Origin: Clostridia bacterium
GTDB lineage: Bacteria > Bacillota > Clostridia > Oscillospirales > Acutalibacteraceae
Direction: 5' to 3'
NCBI GenBank assembly: GCA_030526115.1
Contig: JAUNDK010000006.1
Location: forward strand, 1 to 64,000
Length of the DNA stretch: 64,000 bases
Shown here: positions 40,289 to 49,026 of the stretch, piece after piece
Position numbering within the stretch: the stretch's first letter is position 1
Layout: each line of letters opens with the position of its first letter
The notes under the pieces: generated by a model
Databases searched by the model: none
What the model was told of the DNA's origin: nothing
What the model saw: only the letters and a program-made list of their open reading frames with translations
Program-made: the position numbers and the translations under genes

Positions 40289-42352
40289 TTATGATAATAC
40301 TTTAACCTGATAAGGCTCAAGTTTAATTGATTTTACCCTTATGCCGTCGAGTATATCAAGATACTCATTCGGAAGCATGAGTTCTTTTTCCTCACCTGAG
40401 TAGTTTTCGACGAATACAAATTCTGTGCCGTCATCAGCTGTTCTTGTATGGACCGTTACACCGTAAGGAAGTTCTGTTTCGAGATTTCTCTTTACACCGG
40501 CTTCGCTTACAAGTACATCATAGAACTTATCGAGGAAATCACCGTCTGCCTGAGTTGCGAGATAGTAGGCTTTACCCTGACCAAACTTATTGACAGTCAG
40601 GCATGGCTCTCCCTCATAGAAATCACTTCCGTATGTTGCGAGAACCTCAGCACCTCTTGCGTGGATGATACCGCAGAGTTCACTGCATCTGAACGAGCCG
40701 TCAAACGGAGAGTTCTCTGACATTACCATGCTGTTCTCGTCCTCATCCCAAAGGCCGTCTATGCTCTCGTTCCAGATTCCGAAAACTTCCATAAGTCCCG
40801 CACCCGGCCATCCGCCTAAGAAGCAGAGGTCTGTGTCATCAACTATACCTGAGTTTGCGGTCATGAGTATTTTACCGCCACCCTCAACGAAAGCCTTAAT
40901 CTTATCGCCGAAGTTATTTCTGAGCATGTAGAGCATAGGTGCGATAACCAGCTTGTAACCGCTTATATCGTCTTCCATATCCACGAAGTCGACATTTATA
41001 CCCTTGTTCCACAGGGCTCTGTGGTGCTTTAAGACTGTCTCTATGTAGTGAATTCCGTCACCCTTGCCGTCCCAGCTCTTGCTTCTTGAGCCGTAGCGTG
41101 GGCCCTGGGCATTCTCCACCGCCCAGCGGTTTTCCCAGTCATAGATTACAGCTACTTCAGCCTTAACTTCACTTCCGTAGATTTTATCTGTAAGAGCCTC
41201 GAGGGTCTTGCCGACCTCTGTTACGTCCCTGAATACTCTTGTCTCATCTGTCCCCACATGGTCAACGACAGCACCATGGAATTTCTCGGAGGAACCCCTT
41301 GACTTTCTGAACTGGAAATACTGAACAGACTCTGAACCGTGGGCAACAGCCTGTAAAGATGCGGCAAGGTGCATACCCGGTCTCTTGAGCTTTGAGGCAG
41401 GAACCCAGTTTACTGTGCTTGGGGTGTTCTCCATAAGAAGAAAGTTCTGATGTTTTACACTGCGCATTACATCGTGACAGGCACCGCTTCTTGCGGCTAT
41501 GTCCACATTATTTCCCCTGTGCCACTGTGGGTAATTATCCCATGAAACTACATCAAGGCAGTCGAACTTGTTATAGTCGAGCCCGTCATAGAAGTGCATG
41601 AGGTTTGCTGTGCATGGTATTTCAGGGTTTACAGCCTTTACGGCATCCATCTCCACCTTCATGAAATCAACGGTCTGATGGGTTACAAAGCGCTTCCAGT
41701 CGAGGTTGAGTCCGTGAATTGACAGCTCACCGTTGGAGAAAGGCGGATTTATCTGATCCCAGCTCCGGTATGTGTGGGACCAGAAATGGGTCCACCATGC
41801 GTGGTTAAGGTTATCGAGGGTCTGATATTTCTCCTTGAGCCACTCACGGAAGGCATTCACACAGTTAGGACAGTAACACTCACCGCAGAACTCATTGCTG
41901 AGATGCCACAGCACAACACCGGGATGATGTGAAAATCTCTCTGCGAGTTTTGTGTCCATCTGTTTTACCTTCATGCGGTAATATGGAGATGTGTAGCAGT
42001 GGTTGTGTCTGTCACCGCTCTTGTCACGCACACCGTCTTTTGACACTCTGCGAACTTCCTCGTACTTCTCGCTCATCCAGAGGGGCTTTGCGCCGGAAGG
42101 TGTGGCGAGAACTGTGTAAATTCCGTTATCGTAAAGATTGTTGATAATCTCCTCTAGCCAGTCGAAGTCGTAAACTCCCTCCTGTGGCTCCAGATGTGCC
42201 CATGAGAATATTCCAACGGAAACGGAATTCATGTGAGCCTTTTTGAGCAGCTCTATGTCTTTCTTTAATATATCAGGGTAACTGAGCCACTGTTCCGGGT
42301 TATAGTCAGCACCATGAATGAGCTGCGGAAATTTTGGTGTAAGTTTTTTCAT
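40289..42352 (-). CDS. Beta-galactosidase, glycoside hydrolase family 42
   Basis: Retaining cytoplasmic enzyme that removes beta-galactosyl residues. The 687 residues show the GH42 (alpha/beta)8 barrel start HGADYNPEQWLSYPDILKKDIELLKKAHMN, the acid/base Glu in LWHLSNEFCGEC, a metal-binding Cys cluster (CGECYCPNC), and the nucleophile Glu in FLLMENTPSTVNW. Trimerisation (VIAPMLYMLR) and C-terminal domains are present at normal length. No signal peptide, so substrates must be imported. It follows the acylation cassette but is separated from it by a terminator-like hairpin; no transporter lies beside it. GAGGAG precedes the ATG. Confidence 0.95.
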   Translation of the reverse strand: MKKLTPKFPQLIHGADYNPEQWLSYPDILKKDIELLKKAHMNSVSVGIFSWAHLEPQEGVYDFDWLEEIINNLYDNGIYTVLATPSGAKPLWMSEKYEEVRRVSKDGVRDKSGDRHNHCYTSPYYRMKVKQMDTKLAERFSHHPGVVLWHLSNEFCGECYCPNCVNAFREWLKEKYQTLDNLNHAWWTHFWSHTYRSWDQINPPFSNGELSIHGLNLDWKRFVTHQTVDFMKVEMDAVKAVNPEIPCTANLMHFYDGLDYNKFDCLDVVSWDNYPQWHRGNNVDIAARSGACHDVMRSVKHQNFLLMENTPSTVNWVPASKLKRPGMHLAASLQAVAHGSESVQYFQFRKSRGSSEKFHGAVVDHVGTDETRVFRDVTEVGKTLEALTDKIYGSEVKAEVAVIYDWENRWAVENAQGPRYGSRSKSWDGKGDGIHYIETVLKHHRALWNKGINVDFVDMEDDISGYKLVIAPMLYMLRNNFGDKIKAFVEGGGKILMTANSGIVDDTDLCFLGGWPGAGLMEVFGIWNESIDGLWDEDENSMVMSENSPFDGSFRCSELCGIIHARGAEVLATYGSDFYEGEPCLTVNKFGQGKAYYLATQADGDFLDKFYDVLVSEAGVKRNLETELPYGVTVHTRTADDGTEFVFVENYSGEEKELMLPNEYLDILDGIRVKSIKLEPYQVKVLS

Positions 42353-42365
42353 GATTTTAACTCCT

Positions 42366-42403
42366 CAAAAGAAAAGAAAGCTATGAGCAATTTGCCCACA
42401 GCT
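42366..42403 (-). terminator. Terminator-like hairpin between the acyl carrier protein and GH42 genes
   Basis: Minus strand AGCTGTGGGC...GCTCATAGCT (42379-42403, one mismatch and a G-T pair) followed by TTCTTTTCTTTT. The T-rich tail is imperfect, so some read-through is possible. Confidence 0.65.
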
Positions 42404-42416
42404 CCCTCTGAATAAA

Positions 42417-42662
42417 TTACTTACTTGCTCTCTGGGCAATAATCTGAGCCATCTCGCCTACGTTCTTCATGGAAGAAATCTCACCCATCTTGAACTTCAT
42501 GCCGAACTCTCTCTCAACTGCGGAGATGAGTGTGATGTGCTCAAGGCTGTCCCAGTCTTCAATGTCATTTGCTGTTGTCTTTGGTGTGATTCTGATGCTT
42601 GCATCATCGAATACATCCTGGAAAACTCTGTTAAGTCTTGTAAATAATGTCTTTGCGTCCAT
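42417..42662 (-). CDS. Acyl carrier protein of the envelope acylation cassette
   Basis: An 81-residue acidic carrier protein. The phosphopantetheine site is Ser39 in DWDSLEHITL, with helices typical of ACPs (VEREFGMKFKMGEI). It is not next to fatty acid synthesis genes; it follows the FkbH-like gene by 15 bases in a cassette with MBOAT and DHHW proteins. By analogy with DltC, it probably carries a small acyl group loaded by the FkbH-like protein to the membrane acyltransferase. GGAGGT precedes the ATG. Confidence 0.88.
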   Translation of the reverse strand: MDAKTLFTRLNRVFQDVFDDASIRITPKTTANDIEDWDSLEHITLISAVEREFGMKFKMGEISSMKNVGEMAQIIAQRASK

Positions 42663-42677
42663 GGTATGAACCTCCGT

Positions 42678-44465
42678 TTAATTTATTTCTTCAACTACGT
42701 TGATATATTTGTTCTTGTTCTCGTAAGAAGTGATATCCAGCTCCCATACGGTGTTGCCTTCTTCGTCCTCTTTTGTCTTTGTGAAACCGAAGGTGCCGTA
42801 AAGCTCACGAACCATGTTGTTCTTCGCTGTTGGATAATAGTAACCTGTGAGTTTCTCTATACCCTGAGCCTTTGCCTTCTCGACAAGTTTATCGAGCATT
42901 GCAAGTTCCATGTCTCTCTTGAGTACTCGGCAGCTCATGAGCCAGAGATCTATGTTAAGGTTATTGCCGTCTTTCTTTCCGATTACTACGGATACAACAC
43001 CGTTATCACCGAATTTATCTATCAGCTTGCCGTAAAGACGGATATACTCATCACTCTCGAATACCTGCTCCATCTCGGCAGGAGTGTAACGCTTTGTTGT
43101 AACATTGAACTGGTTTGATTTATTTGTGAGCTGAGTGATACGGGCGATGTAAACCGGCTTGAAGTCGGCGATTTCACCTGTCATTTCAAGGCTCTTTAAA
43201 TATTCACCGTAATCACCGAAAGAAGCCAGCTGCTGATTTCTCAGCACATTCTTCTTGTACATTTCGTTGCGCTTGAGGTCATCATCACTGAAGCTTGTAA
43301 CCTCAAAGAAACCGGAGCGGTCTATTATGTTGATGTAGTTCTCAACGCCCTCCATCTCAGGCACGGCACATCCTGCAATCTGAGCGGATACTATGGCACG
43401 TTCCGCAGGGTTATCGTCTGCGAAAACAATGGCATCCTGACCGATGTTAAGCTCAAGGGCTGTTTCCGCAATGTTTCTGTCCTTATTCTCCCAGTTTGCC
43501 TTTATGATGATGAAATCATCCGGTTTTAATGCTCCTTCAGGATGATTTAAACCTGCAATGGCATTCTCATGGTCATTCTTGGAGCATACTGTGAGAACTA
43601 TACCGAGCTGCTTAAGTTCCTTAACATAGCTCTGGAACTCGTAGTAGGACTGGCTTACGCCTGTCTCCTGACCGATTTCGATTCCGTCAACACCATCGTC
43701 ACCTACAACTCCACCCCAGAGGGTATTGTCGAGGTCAAGGGCAAGGGCCTTCTTGTTCTTACCGAATATGGACTTGATGATATTTGCCACGCTGAAAGAG
43801 AAGCTTGGAATAGCCTCGAAGCACATGGCATACTTGTACATATTCCAGAAAAGCGGATTTGACCACTCCTTCAGGCCGTAGTCCGCAGAGATAAAGTTGA
43901 GGTCATTTACATAGAAGCTCTCGTTCTCTCTTGCGTAGGAGTAAATATAATCGTTAAGTCTTGTAATAAAGTTTGTTCTGCCGTGAATATCCCATGCATC
44001 TCTGTTTCCGAGGAGACGGTAAAGCGGCATCTCAAAGTTATTCTGGATAATCGGGCAGTGGAATTTCTCTTTGACGCTCTCCCACATTACATGGAACTTC
44101 TGAGCCTCAGCATTGAACTTCGCCTCTACGTCCTCGGCAGAGTCTGTCATAACAGGATAGTTTGTAATGTTTCTGTTGGATGTGTGAATGAACACAATAT
44201 CAGGGTTAAAGTTCATCAGATGTTCATCAGGGAACATTGCATCCTGCCAGTACTGAGCATACTCAGACTCATAGAACTCCGGCTCAATTCCGTAGTTTAA
44301 AAGGAACAGTTCCAGTATGCTGATAATATTCGCTGTGGTGGAGCCACCGAGAACCGCAATCTTCTTTTTGATTCTTGTAGTTCCGTCAGCTTTCAAAGCC
44401 TTTTTTATAGACTTCTTTTTGTTGATTATATATCCCGCATCAAATGGGTATTCAAGTTCTTTCAT
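42678..44465 (-). CDS. FkbH-like HAD-IIIC protein with SGNH-like and GNAT-like domains
   Basis: A 595-residue three-domain protein. Residues 30-225 look SGNH-like (VLGGSTTANIISILELFLL), the middle is the FkbH HAD domain (ALDLDNTLWGGVVGDDG with Asp244 and Asp246; VCSKNDHENA; VFADDNPAERAIV), and the end resembles GNAT (NQFNVTTKRYT, MSCRVLKRDMELAMLDKLV, LYGTFGF). Known FkbH enzymes take 1,3-bisphosphoglycerate, remove phosphate and load the glyceryl group on an acyl carrier protein. An ACP gene follows directly, and MBOAT and DHHW genes precede it. The acyl group here (glyceryl or related) is inference. Confidence 0.85.
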   Translation of the reverse strand: MKELEYPFDAGYIINKKKSIKKALKADGTTRIKKKIAVLGGSTTANIISILELFLLNYGIEPEFYESEYAQYWQDAMFPDEHLMNFNPDIVFIHTSNRNITNYPVMTDSAEDVEAKFNAEAQKFHVMWESVKEKFHCPIIQNNFEMPLYRLLGNRDAWDIHGRTNFITRLNDYIYSYARENESFYVNDLNFISADYGLKEWSNPLFWNMYKYAMCFEAIPSFSFSVANIIKSIFGKNKKALALDLDNTLWGGVVGDDGVDGIEIGQETGVSQSYYEFQSYVKELKQLGIVLTVCSKNDHENAIAGLNHPEGALKPDDFIIIKANWENKDRNIAETALELNIGQDAIVFADDNPAERAIVSAQIAGCAVPEMEGVENYINIIDRSGFFEVTSFSDDDLKRNEMYKKNVLRNQQLASFGDYGEYLKSLEMTGEIADFKPVYIARITQLTNKSNQFNVTTKRYTPAEMEQVFESDEYIRLYGKLIDKFGDNGVVSVVIGKKDGNNLNIDLWLMSCRVLKRDMELAMLDKLVEKAKAQGIEKLTGYYYPTAKNNMVRELYGTFGFTKTKEDEEGNTVWELDITSYENKNKYINVVEEIN

Positions 44466-44467
44466 AA

Positions 44468-46306
44468 TTATTCCTCATCTGTGCTATCGTCTGTGTTTTC
44501 TTCTGTGGTATCTGCAGTAGTATCTGTGTTCACAGAAGTGCTTGAATTTTCATCCTCAAGGGCTTCGTCATAAAGAGTCTGACCCTTTGCCTGAGTGAGA
44601 AGGTAAGGAATGTTCTCGGAGTTACCGCCGACAACAGAGTAAGAACATGTTGAGAACAGTACATCTGTTGTACCTGTGAAGTTGATGAAATCAATGAGAT
44701 TAAGCTCAAAATATCTGAGGTCAACAACCCAGATTTCCTCGAAGGATGCCACATACCACGGAATTTCCGCATTTCCGTAGGAATCCTTGATAACCATAAG
44801 CTTTCTGCCGTTGTTTGCAGTACCTTTGACCTTCAGAATCTGATCGTCACCGCCTATGAACATCATGTAGGAGTTCGGTGTATCTGTCTCAATAAAGAGA
44901 CTGTCACTGTACTGATAGTTGAAGTATCTGTCGTAGGAATATGTATCAACAGTCTGCTTTGGCTTATAGTAGGTAAAATCTTCAGGGTCGTTGAGAATAC
45001 GGTAATCCTCGGTGTAACCGTAGTAAGAACCTATGTAGCCCTCATTTACACCCTTCTCGAAGGTATCTATATCAGCAAACGGAACACCCGCCGCCTCCGC
45101 AAATGTTCTTGCGGCATAGTATGCACCAAGCTGACTCCAGTGGTGGTCTGTTCTTAAGTAGATATCTTCTTCTGTATGTTTTGCGAGAACAGGACAGACA
45201 TTTATTGATGTAATGCCGGCATCAAGCTCGCCTGCAATTTCCTCGAATCTGTCATTGTGGGAATAGGTGTATTCCATTGCATTTGCCGGAGTGTAAAACT
45301 CTGATGCAAGAGGACAAGGCATGCTCCAGATATTAATATTACTGTCAAGAGCCTTGCGTAAATCGTTAAGACCATTTACATAGTCGGTGGAATCACCGTA
45401 ACCGAAGAGACCGAGAACACGATAGTGACCGTCAACGTTTACTATGATAAGACCGTCGGACCAGTCAAATTCGTTATCCTGCTTTGTAAAGTCGGTCTGT
45501 TCTGCCTCAGTGTCGGCAATTGTACCGATTTTGATATGCTTGCTTCGTCTGCCGGCAGATCCCTTAAGCTTTGCGTCGGAATATTCTTTTCCACCGGCTG
45601 AAGTATTTGCGGTTTCAGCTGTTGCGGTCTCGAAAATACCTGTTGTATCCACAGGAGTTTCTTTTTCCTGAACATTTACATTTACAGGAGCATCAGCCTT
45701 TTCTTCCTTATCGGTATTGTTTACCGGAGGTTCGTTTGTTTTCTTTGTGGCATTGTTAACGAAGATGATGTCATCCTCGCTGCTGGGAAGACCGAATGTG
45801 GACTTGATAGAGTATCCTGCATTCTTTAATTTATCTCTGTTGGGAATTGTATCTGTAAACCACTCTGTAATTCTTGTTGTAAATTCTGCTTTGAAGTATG
45901 AACCGAATGAGAAGGATGGAAACTTTGCCAGAGTACGCTTCTCAATCTGAGATACATGAGACTTTGGGAAAAACAGCATGTATATTACAAAGAAACAGAA
46001 TACCGGAATGAGTATCGCCATTGAGAGAAGAGAGATTCTTGTCTCCATAAGCTTACGCCTGTGCTTTTCTTTCTTCTCTTCCGGAGATTCCTCTTCGGCT
46101 CCACCGAAAAGATCAAAATCTCCGAAATCCATATCATCGTAATCGGATGTATCTTCATCAGCTGCGGATGACATGGAAAAGTTTTCCGCATCAAAACCAA
46201 AATCTCCGTGCTCCTCCTTCGGCTTCTTTGAAGAAGGGCTGAAATCTGAGAAGAGATCGTCCAGATTAATATCACTGAACATATCTTTATTGTTATTATT
46301 ATCCAT
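44468..46306 (-). CDS. DHHW/AlgX-like membrane-anchored acyltransferase
   Basis: A 612-residue protein: acidic disordered cytoplasmic tail (1-85), one membrane helix at about 90-113, then a large external domain. It starts with SQIEKRTLAKFPSFSFGSYF and FTTRITEWFTDTIPNRD, the DHHW-family entry, and carries the SGNH-like catalytic residues: Asp/His in YLRTDHHWSQLGAYYAARTF and Ser in VIKDSYGNAEIPWYV. AlgX/AlgJ proteins of this type transfer acetyl groups to extracellular polysaccharide. A Ser/Thr/Asp-rich tail ends the protein. It starts 18 bases after the MBOAT stop and ends two bases before the FkbH-like gene, so the cassette is one operon. Confidence 0.85.
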   Translation of the reverse strand: MDNNNNKDMFSDINLDDLFSDFSPSSKKPKEEHGDFGFDAENFSMSSAADEDTSDYDDMDFGDFDLFGGAEEESPEEKKEKHRRKLMETRISLLSMAILIPVFCFFVIYMLFFPKSHVSQIEKRTLAKFPSFSFGSYFKAEFTTRITEWFTDTIPNRDKLKNAGYSIKSTFGLPSSEDDIIFVNNATKKTNEPPVNNTDKEEKADAPVNVNVQEKETPVDTTGIFETATAETANTSAGGKEYSDAKLKGSAGRRSKHIKIGTIADTEAEQTDFTKQDNEFDWSDGLIIVNVDGHYRVLGLFGYGDSTDYVNGLNDLRKALDSNINIWSMPCPLASEFYTPANAMEYTYSHNDRFEEIAGELDAGITSINVCPVLAKHTEEDIYLRTDHHWSQLGAYYAARTFAEAAGVPFADIDTFEKGVNEGYIGSYYGYTEDYRILNDPEDFTYYKPKQTVDTYSYDRYFNYQYSDSLFIETDTPNSYMMFIGGDDQILKVKGTANNGRKLMVIKDSYGNAEIPWYVASFEEIWVVDLRYFELNLIDFINFTGTTDVLFSTCSYSVVGGNSENIPYLLTQAKGQTLYDEALEDENSSTSVNTDTTADTTEENTDDSTDEE

Positions 46307-46324
46307 TTATATTCGCCTTTCGTC

Positions 46325-47746
46325 TTAGAATCGGAAATAGAGGAATACGTTGTTTGTAGTGTCAACAAGAAGTATGCTGAGTATGACAAGCAATGCGAGG
46401 CAACCCACAACACTGCCTATTCTGCCTGCGGCATAAATAGTCGGATTCTTGTTCTCGAGAACATACTGCTTGAGCTTTGGAAGCACCGGCATGGAAATAA
46501 CCGCCGCAACCAGAATAAGGAACAGATTTTCTTTAAAGCTTGAAAATGTAACCATATCAAAGAAACCGGTTTTGTTTATAAACATGTTAATTCCCAGAAT
46601 GTTAAGGAAGAACTGACCAAGCTGCTTCAGATTCTCAAAATAGAAAATACCGAAACCTATTACAATAATAAGTTTGGAATAGATATGCTTCCACCATGTA
46701 GGCCAGCTTTTCAGAACCTTTTTGCCGAGTCTCTGCTCGAAGAAAATCCAGCATCCGAAATAAAGGCCCCAGATGATGTAGTTCCATGCGGCACCATGCC
46801 ACATACCTGTGCAGAACCATACAAGGAAAAGTCCCATGTATTTTCTCGGTTTGCCGAAAATCGGAACATAAAGAAGATAATCACGGAAGAATGAACCGAG
46901 GGAGATGTGCCATCTCTGCCAGAACTCCGCAATTGTCTTGCAGGCGAACGGATGAGTGAAGTTTTCATCAAAGTGGAAACCGAACATTCTGCCAAGACCT
47001 ATGGCAATATCGGAATATCCGCTGAAATCGAAATAAACATAGAGAGAATATACGATAACAGTGTACCATGTTCCCATTGTTGAAAGGCCCGAAATATCTC
47101 CTCCGAAGAAAGTGGTTACAATGCTGTAAAGATTATTAGCAAGAATAACCTTCTTTGCAAGGCCCATGATCACTCTGAGGGCACCGTCACAAAGATCGTT
47201 TACAGTAACACGTCTGTTATCAATCTCATCTTCGATTACGCTGTAACGGACGATAGGACCCGCAATCAGCTGTGGGAAAAGAGAGAGATAGAGGAGGAAT
47301 TTATAGTAGTCATGCTGAACCTTTACGCTGTCCCAGTAGCAGTCGAGAATATATGAGATTGCCTGGAATGTAAAGAAGCTTATGCCTATCGGAAGGGTAA
47401 TTCTCGGAACAGGTATGGATGAGCGGAAAAGTGCATTGATGTTCTCGACTATAAAGCCCGAATACTTGAATATTATAAGCAGGGCAATATCAACCGTAAC
47501 ACCCAGAGCGACCGAGGCTTTTGCGCCCGGTGTACCTTTGGTTTTTTCAATACTCAGGCCTATGAACCAGTTGAACGCCGAGCTGAACAACAGAAGTATA
47601 ATCCAGAGCGGCTCACCCCATGCATAGAAGATGAGGGAAAAAACTATCAGGACAATGTTCTTGGTTTTCAGATTCTTCGCCGCAAGATAACTTATCAGAC
47701 AAAGCGGCAGAAAGAAGTAGATAAAAAACAGATCTGCGAATACCAT
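46325..47746 (-). CDS. MBOAT-family membrane acyltransferase (AlgI/DltB-like)
   Basis: A 473-residue polytopic enzyme with about eleven helices. The family signature is complete: FYAWGEPLWIILLLFSSAFNWFIG early, LPIGISFFTFQAISYILDCYW, WQRWHISLGSFFRDYLLYVP, and the catalytic His in GMWHGAAWNYIIWGLYFG. AlgI and DltB move acyl groups across the membrane for transfer to surface glycans or teichoic acids. First gene of the MBOAT-DHHW-FkbH-ACP operon, so the donor is probably the ACP-bound acyl group. Target polymer is not identifiable from the window. Confidence 0.93.
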   Translation of the reverse strand: MVFADLFFIYFFLPLCLISYLAAKNLKTKNIVLIVFSLIFYAWGEPLWIILLLFSSAFNWFIGLSIEKTKGTPGAKASVALGVTVDIALLIIFKYSGFIVENINALFRSSIPVPRITLPIGISFFTFQAISYILDCYWDSVKVQHDYYKFLLYLSLFPQLIAGPIVRYSVIEDEIDNRRVTVNDLCDGALRVIMGLAKKVILANNLYSIVTTFFGGDISGLSTMGTWYTVIVYSLYVYFDFSGYSDIAIGLGRMFGFHFDENFTHPFACKTIAEFWQRWHISLGSFFRDYLLYVPIFGKPRKYMGLFLVWFCTGMWHGAAWNYIIWGLYFGCWIFFEQRLGKKVLKSWPTWWKHIYSKLIIVIGFGIFYFENLKQLGQFFLNILGINMFINKTGFFDMVTFSSFKENLFLILVAAVISMPVLPKLKQYVLENKNPTIYAAGRIGSVVGCLALLVILSILLVDTTNNVFLYFRF

Positions 47747-47825
47747 TCTTTTAACTTTCCTTTACAATTTTTTATAGCTGAAATGGCTGAATTCCATAAT
47801 TACCCATTATTTAGATTCAAACTTA

Positions 47826-47854
47826 ATTTTATTATATATGTTTTGTATCGTCAA
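47826..47854 (-). promoter_or_regulatory. Promoter of the acylation cassette
   Basis: Minus strand TTGACG (47849-47854), 17-base spacer, TAAAAT (47826-47831); leader about 75 bases. Confidence 0.6.
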
Positions 47855-47914
47855 GCAGTTTTTCTTTACAGCACATTAATTTTATTCGTTATCATTCAAT
47901 TTTATATTTTATGT

Positions 47915-47942
47915 TTGCAAGAGCTGTTTTTTGTGGTAAAAT
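47915..47942 (+). promoter_or_regulatory. Promoter of ddh
   Basis: TTGCAA (47915-47920), 16-base spacer, TAAAAT (47937-47942) with extended TGG. Confidence 0.6.
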
Positions 47943-47998
47943 ATTAAAGTATTTTAGTTGAAACTGCTTTATATAAGCTAAAGAAAGAAGGATAAAAA

Positions 47999-48973
47999 AT
48001 GATCAGAATCGGTATTCTCGGTTACGGCAACCTCGGAAGAGGAGTTGAGAAGGCTGTTAACGCCAGCCCTGATATGGAGCTCAAGGCCGTATTCACAAGA
48101 AGAGACCCATCTACACTCAAAATCGCAACTGCAGGTGTTCCTGTATATGCTGAGGCTGATGCAGAAAAAATGAAGGACGAAATTGATGTTCTCATTCTCT
48201 GTGGCGGTTCTGCAACAGACCTCCCAACTCAGGGACCAAAGTATGCAAAAATGTTCAACACCATCGATTCCTTTGATACTCATGCAAAAATTCCTGAGTA
48301 CTTCCCTGCTGTTGATGCAGCCGCAAAAGAGGGAAACAACGTTTCCGTTATCAGCGTAGGCTGGGACCCCGGTATGTTCTCACTCCAGAGATTACTCGGC
48401 AACTGCATTCTTCCTGACGGAAAAGACTACACATTCTGGGGCAGAGGCGTTTCTCAGGGTCATTCCGATGCAATCCGCCGCATAGAGGGCGTTCAGGACG
48501 CAAGACAGTACACAGTTCCTGTTCCTGAGGCAATCGAGGCTGTAAGAGCCGGTAAGAATCCTGAACTCTCCACAAGAGAAAAGCACACAAGAGAATGCTT
48601 TGTTGTAGCAAAAGAAGGCGCTGACCTCAAGAAGATTGAGGAAGAGATTGTAAACATGCCAAACTACTTTGCAGATTACAACACAACTGTAACATTCATC
48701 TCTCAGGAAGAACTGAACGAAAAGCACAGCGGAATTCCTCACGGCGGTTTCGTTATCCGCTCCGGTGCAACAGGCGACATGAAGCACATCATCGAGTACT
48801 CCTTAAAGCTCGATTCCAACCCTGAGTTCACATCCAGTGTTCTCGTAGCTTACGCAAGAGCTGCTTACAAGCTTGCAAGCGAGGGCAAGAGCGGTGCCAT
48901 GACAGTATTTGATATTGCTCCTGCTTACCTCTCACCACTTTCCGGCGAGGAGCTCAGAAAAACACTTCTCTGA
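47999..48973 (+). CDS. ddh: Meso-diaminopimelate dehydrogenase
   Basis: NADPH-dependent one-step amination of tetrahydrodipicolinate to meso-diaminopimelate, for lysine and peptidoglycan. The 324 residues are normal length: Rossmann GYGNLGRGVEKAV, LILCGGSATDLPTQGP, FNTIDSFDTHAKIPEYF, the SVGWDPGMFSLQRLLG substrate segment, and GRGVSQGHSDAIRRIEGV. AGAAGGA lies ahead of the ATG. Monocistronic with its own promoter and bidirectional terminator. Confidence 0.97.
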   Translation: MIRIGILGYGNLGRGVEKAVNASPDMELKAVFTRRDPSTLKIATAGVPVYAEADAEKMKDEIDVLILCGGSATDLPTQGPKYAKMFNTIDSFDTHAKIPEYFPAVDAAAKEGNNVSVISVGWDPGMFSLQRLLGNCILPDGKDYTFWGRGVSQGHSDAIRRIEGVQDARQYTVPVPEAIEAVRAGKNPELSTREKHTRECFVVAKEGADLKKIEEEIVNMPNYFADYNTTVTFISQEELNEKHSGIPHGGFVIRSGATGDMKHIIEYSLKLDSNPEFTSSVLVAYARAAYKLASEGKSGAMTVFDIAPAYLSPLSGEELRKTLL

Positions 48974-48994
48974 TATTTTTCAACATAAAGCAAA

Positions 48995-49026
48995 AATCCG
49001 GTGGAAAAATCCACCGGATTATTTTT
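48995..49026. terminator. Bidirectional terminator after ddh
   Basis: AATCCGGTGGA (48995-49005) pairs with TCCACCGGATT (49010-49020), followed by ATTTTTT; A-run on the other side serves the convergent gene at 49026. Confidence 0.92.

Noticed and set aside
42366-42403. GH42 beta-galactosidase as the fifth gene of the acylation operon
   Set aside because: A terminator-like hairpin separates it and its function (cytoplasmic galactoside hydrolysis) does not fit; some read-through remains possible.
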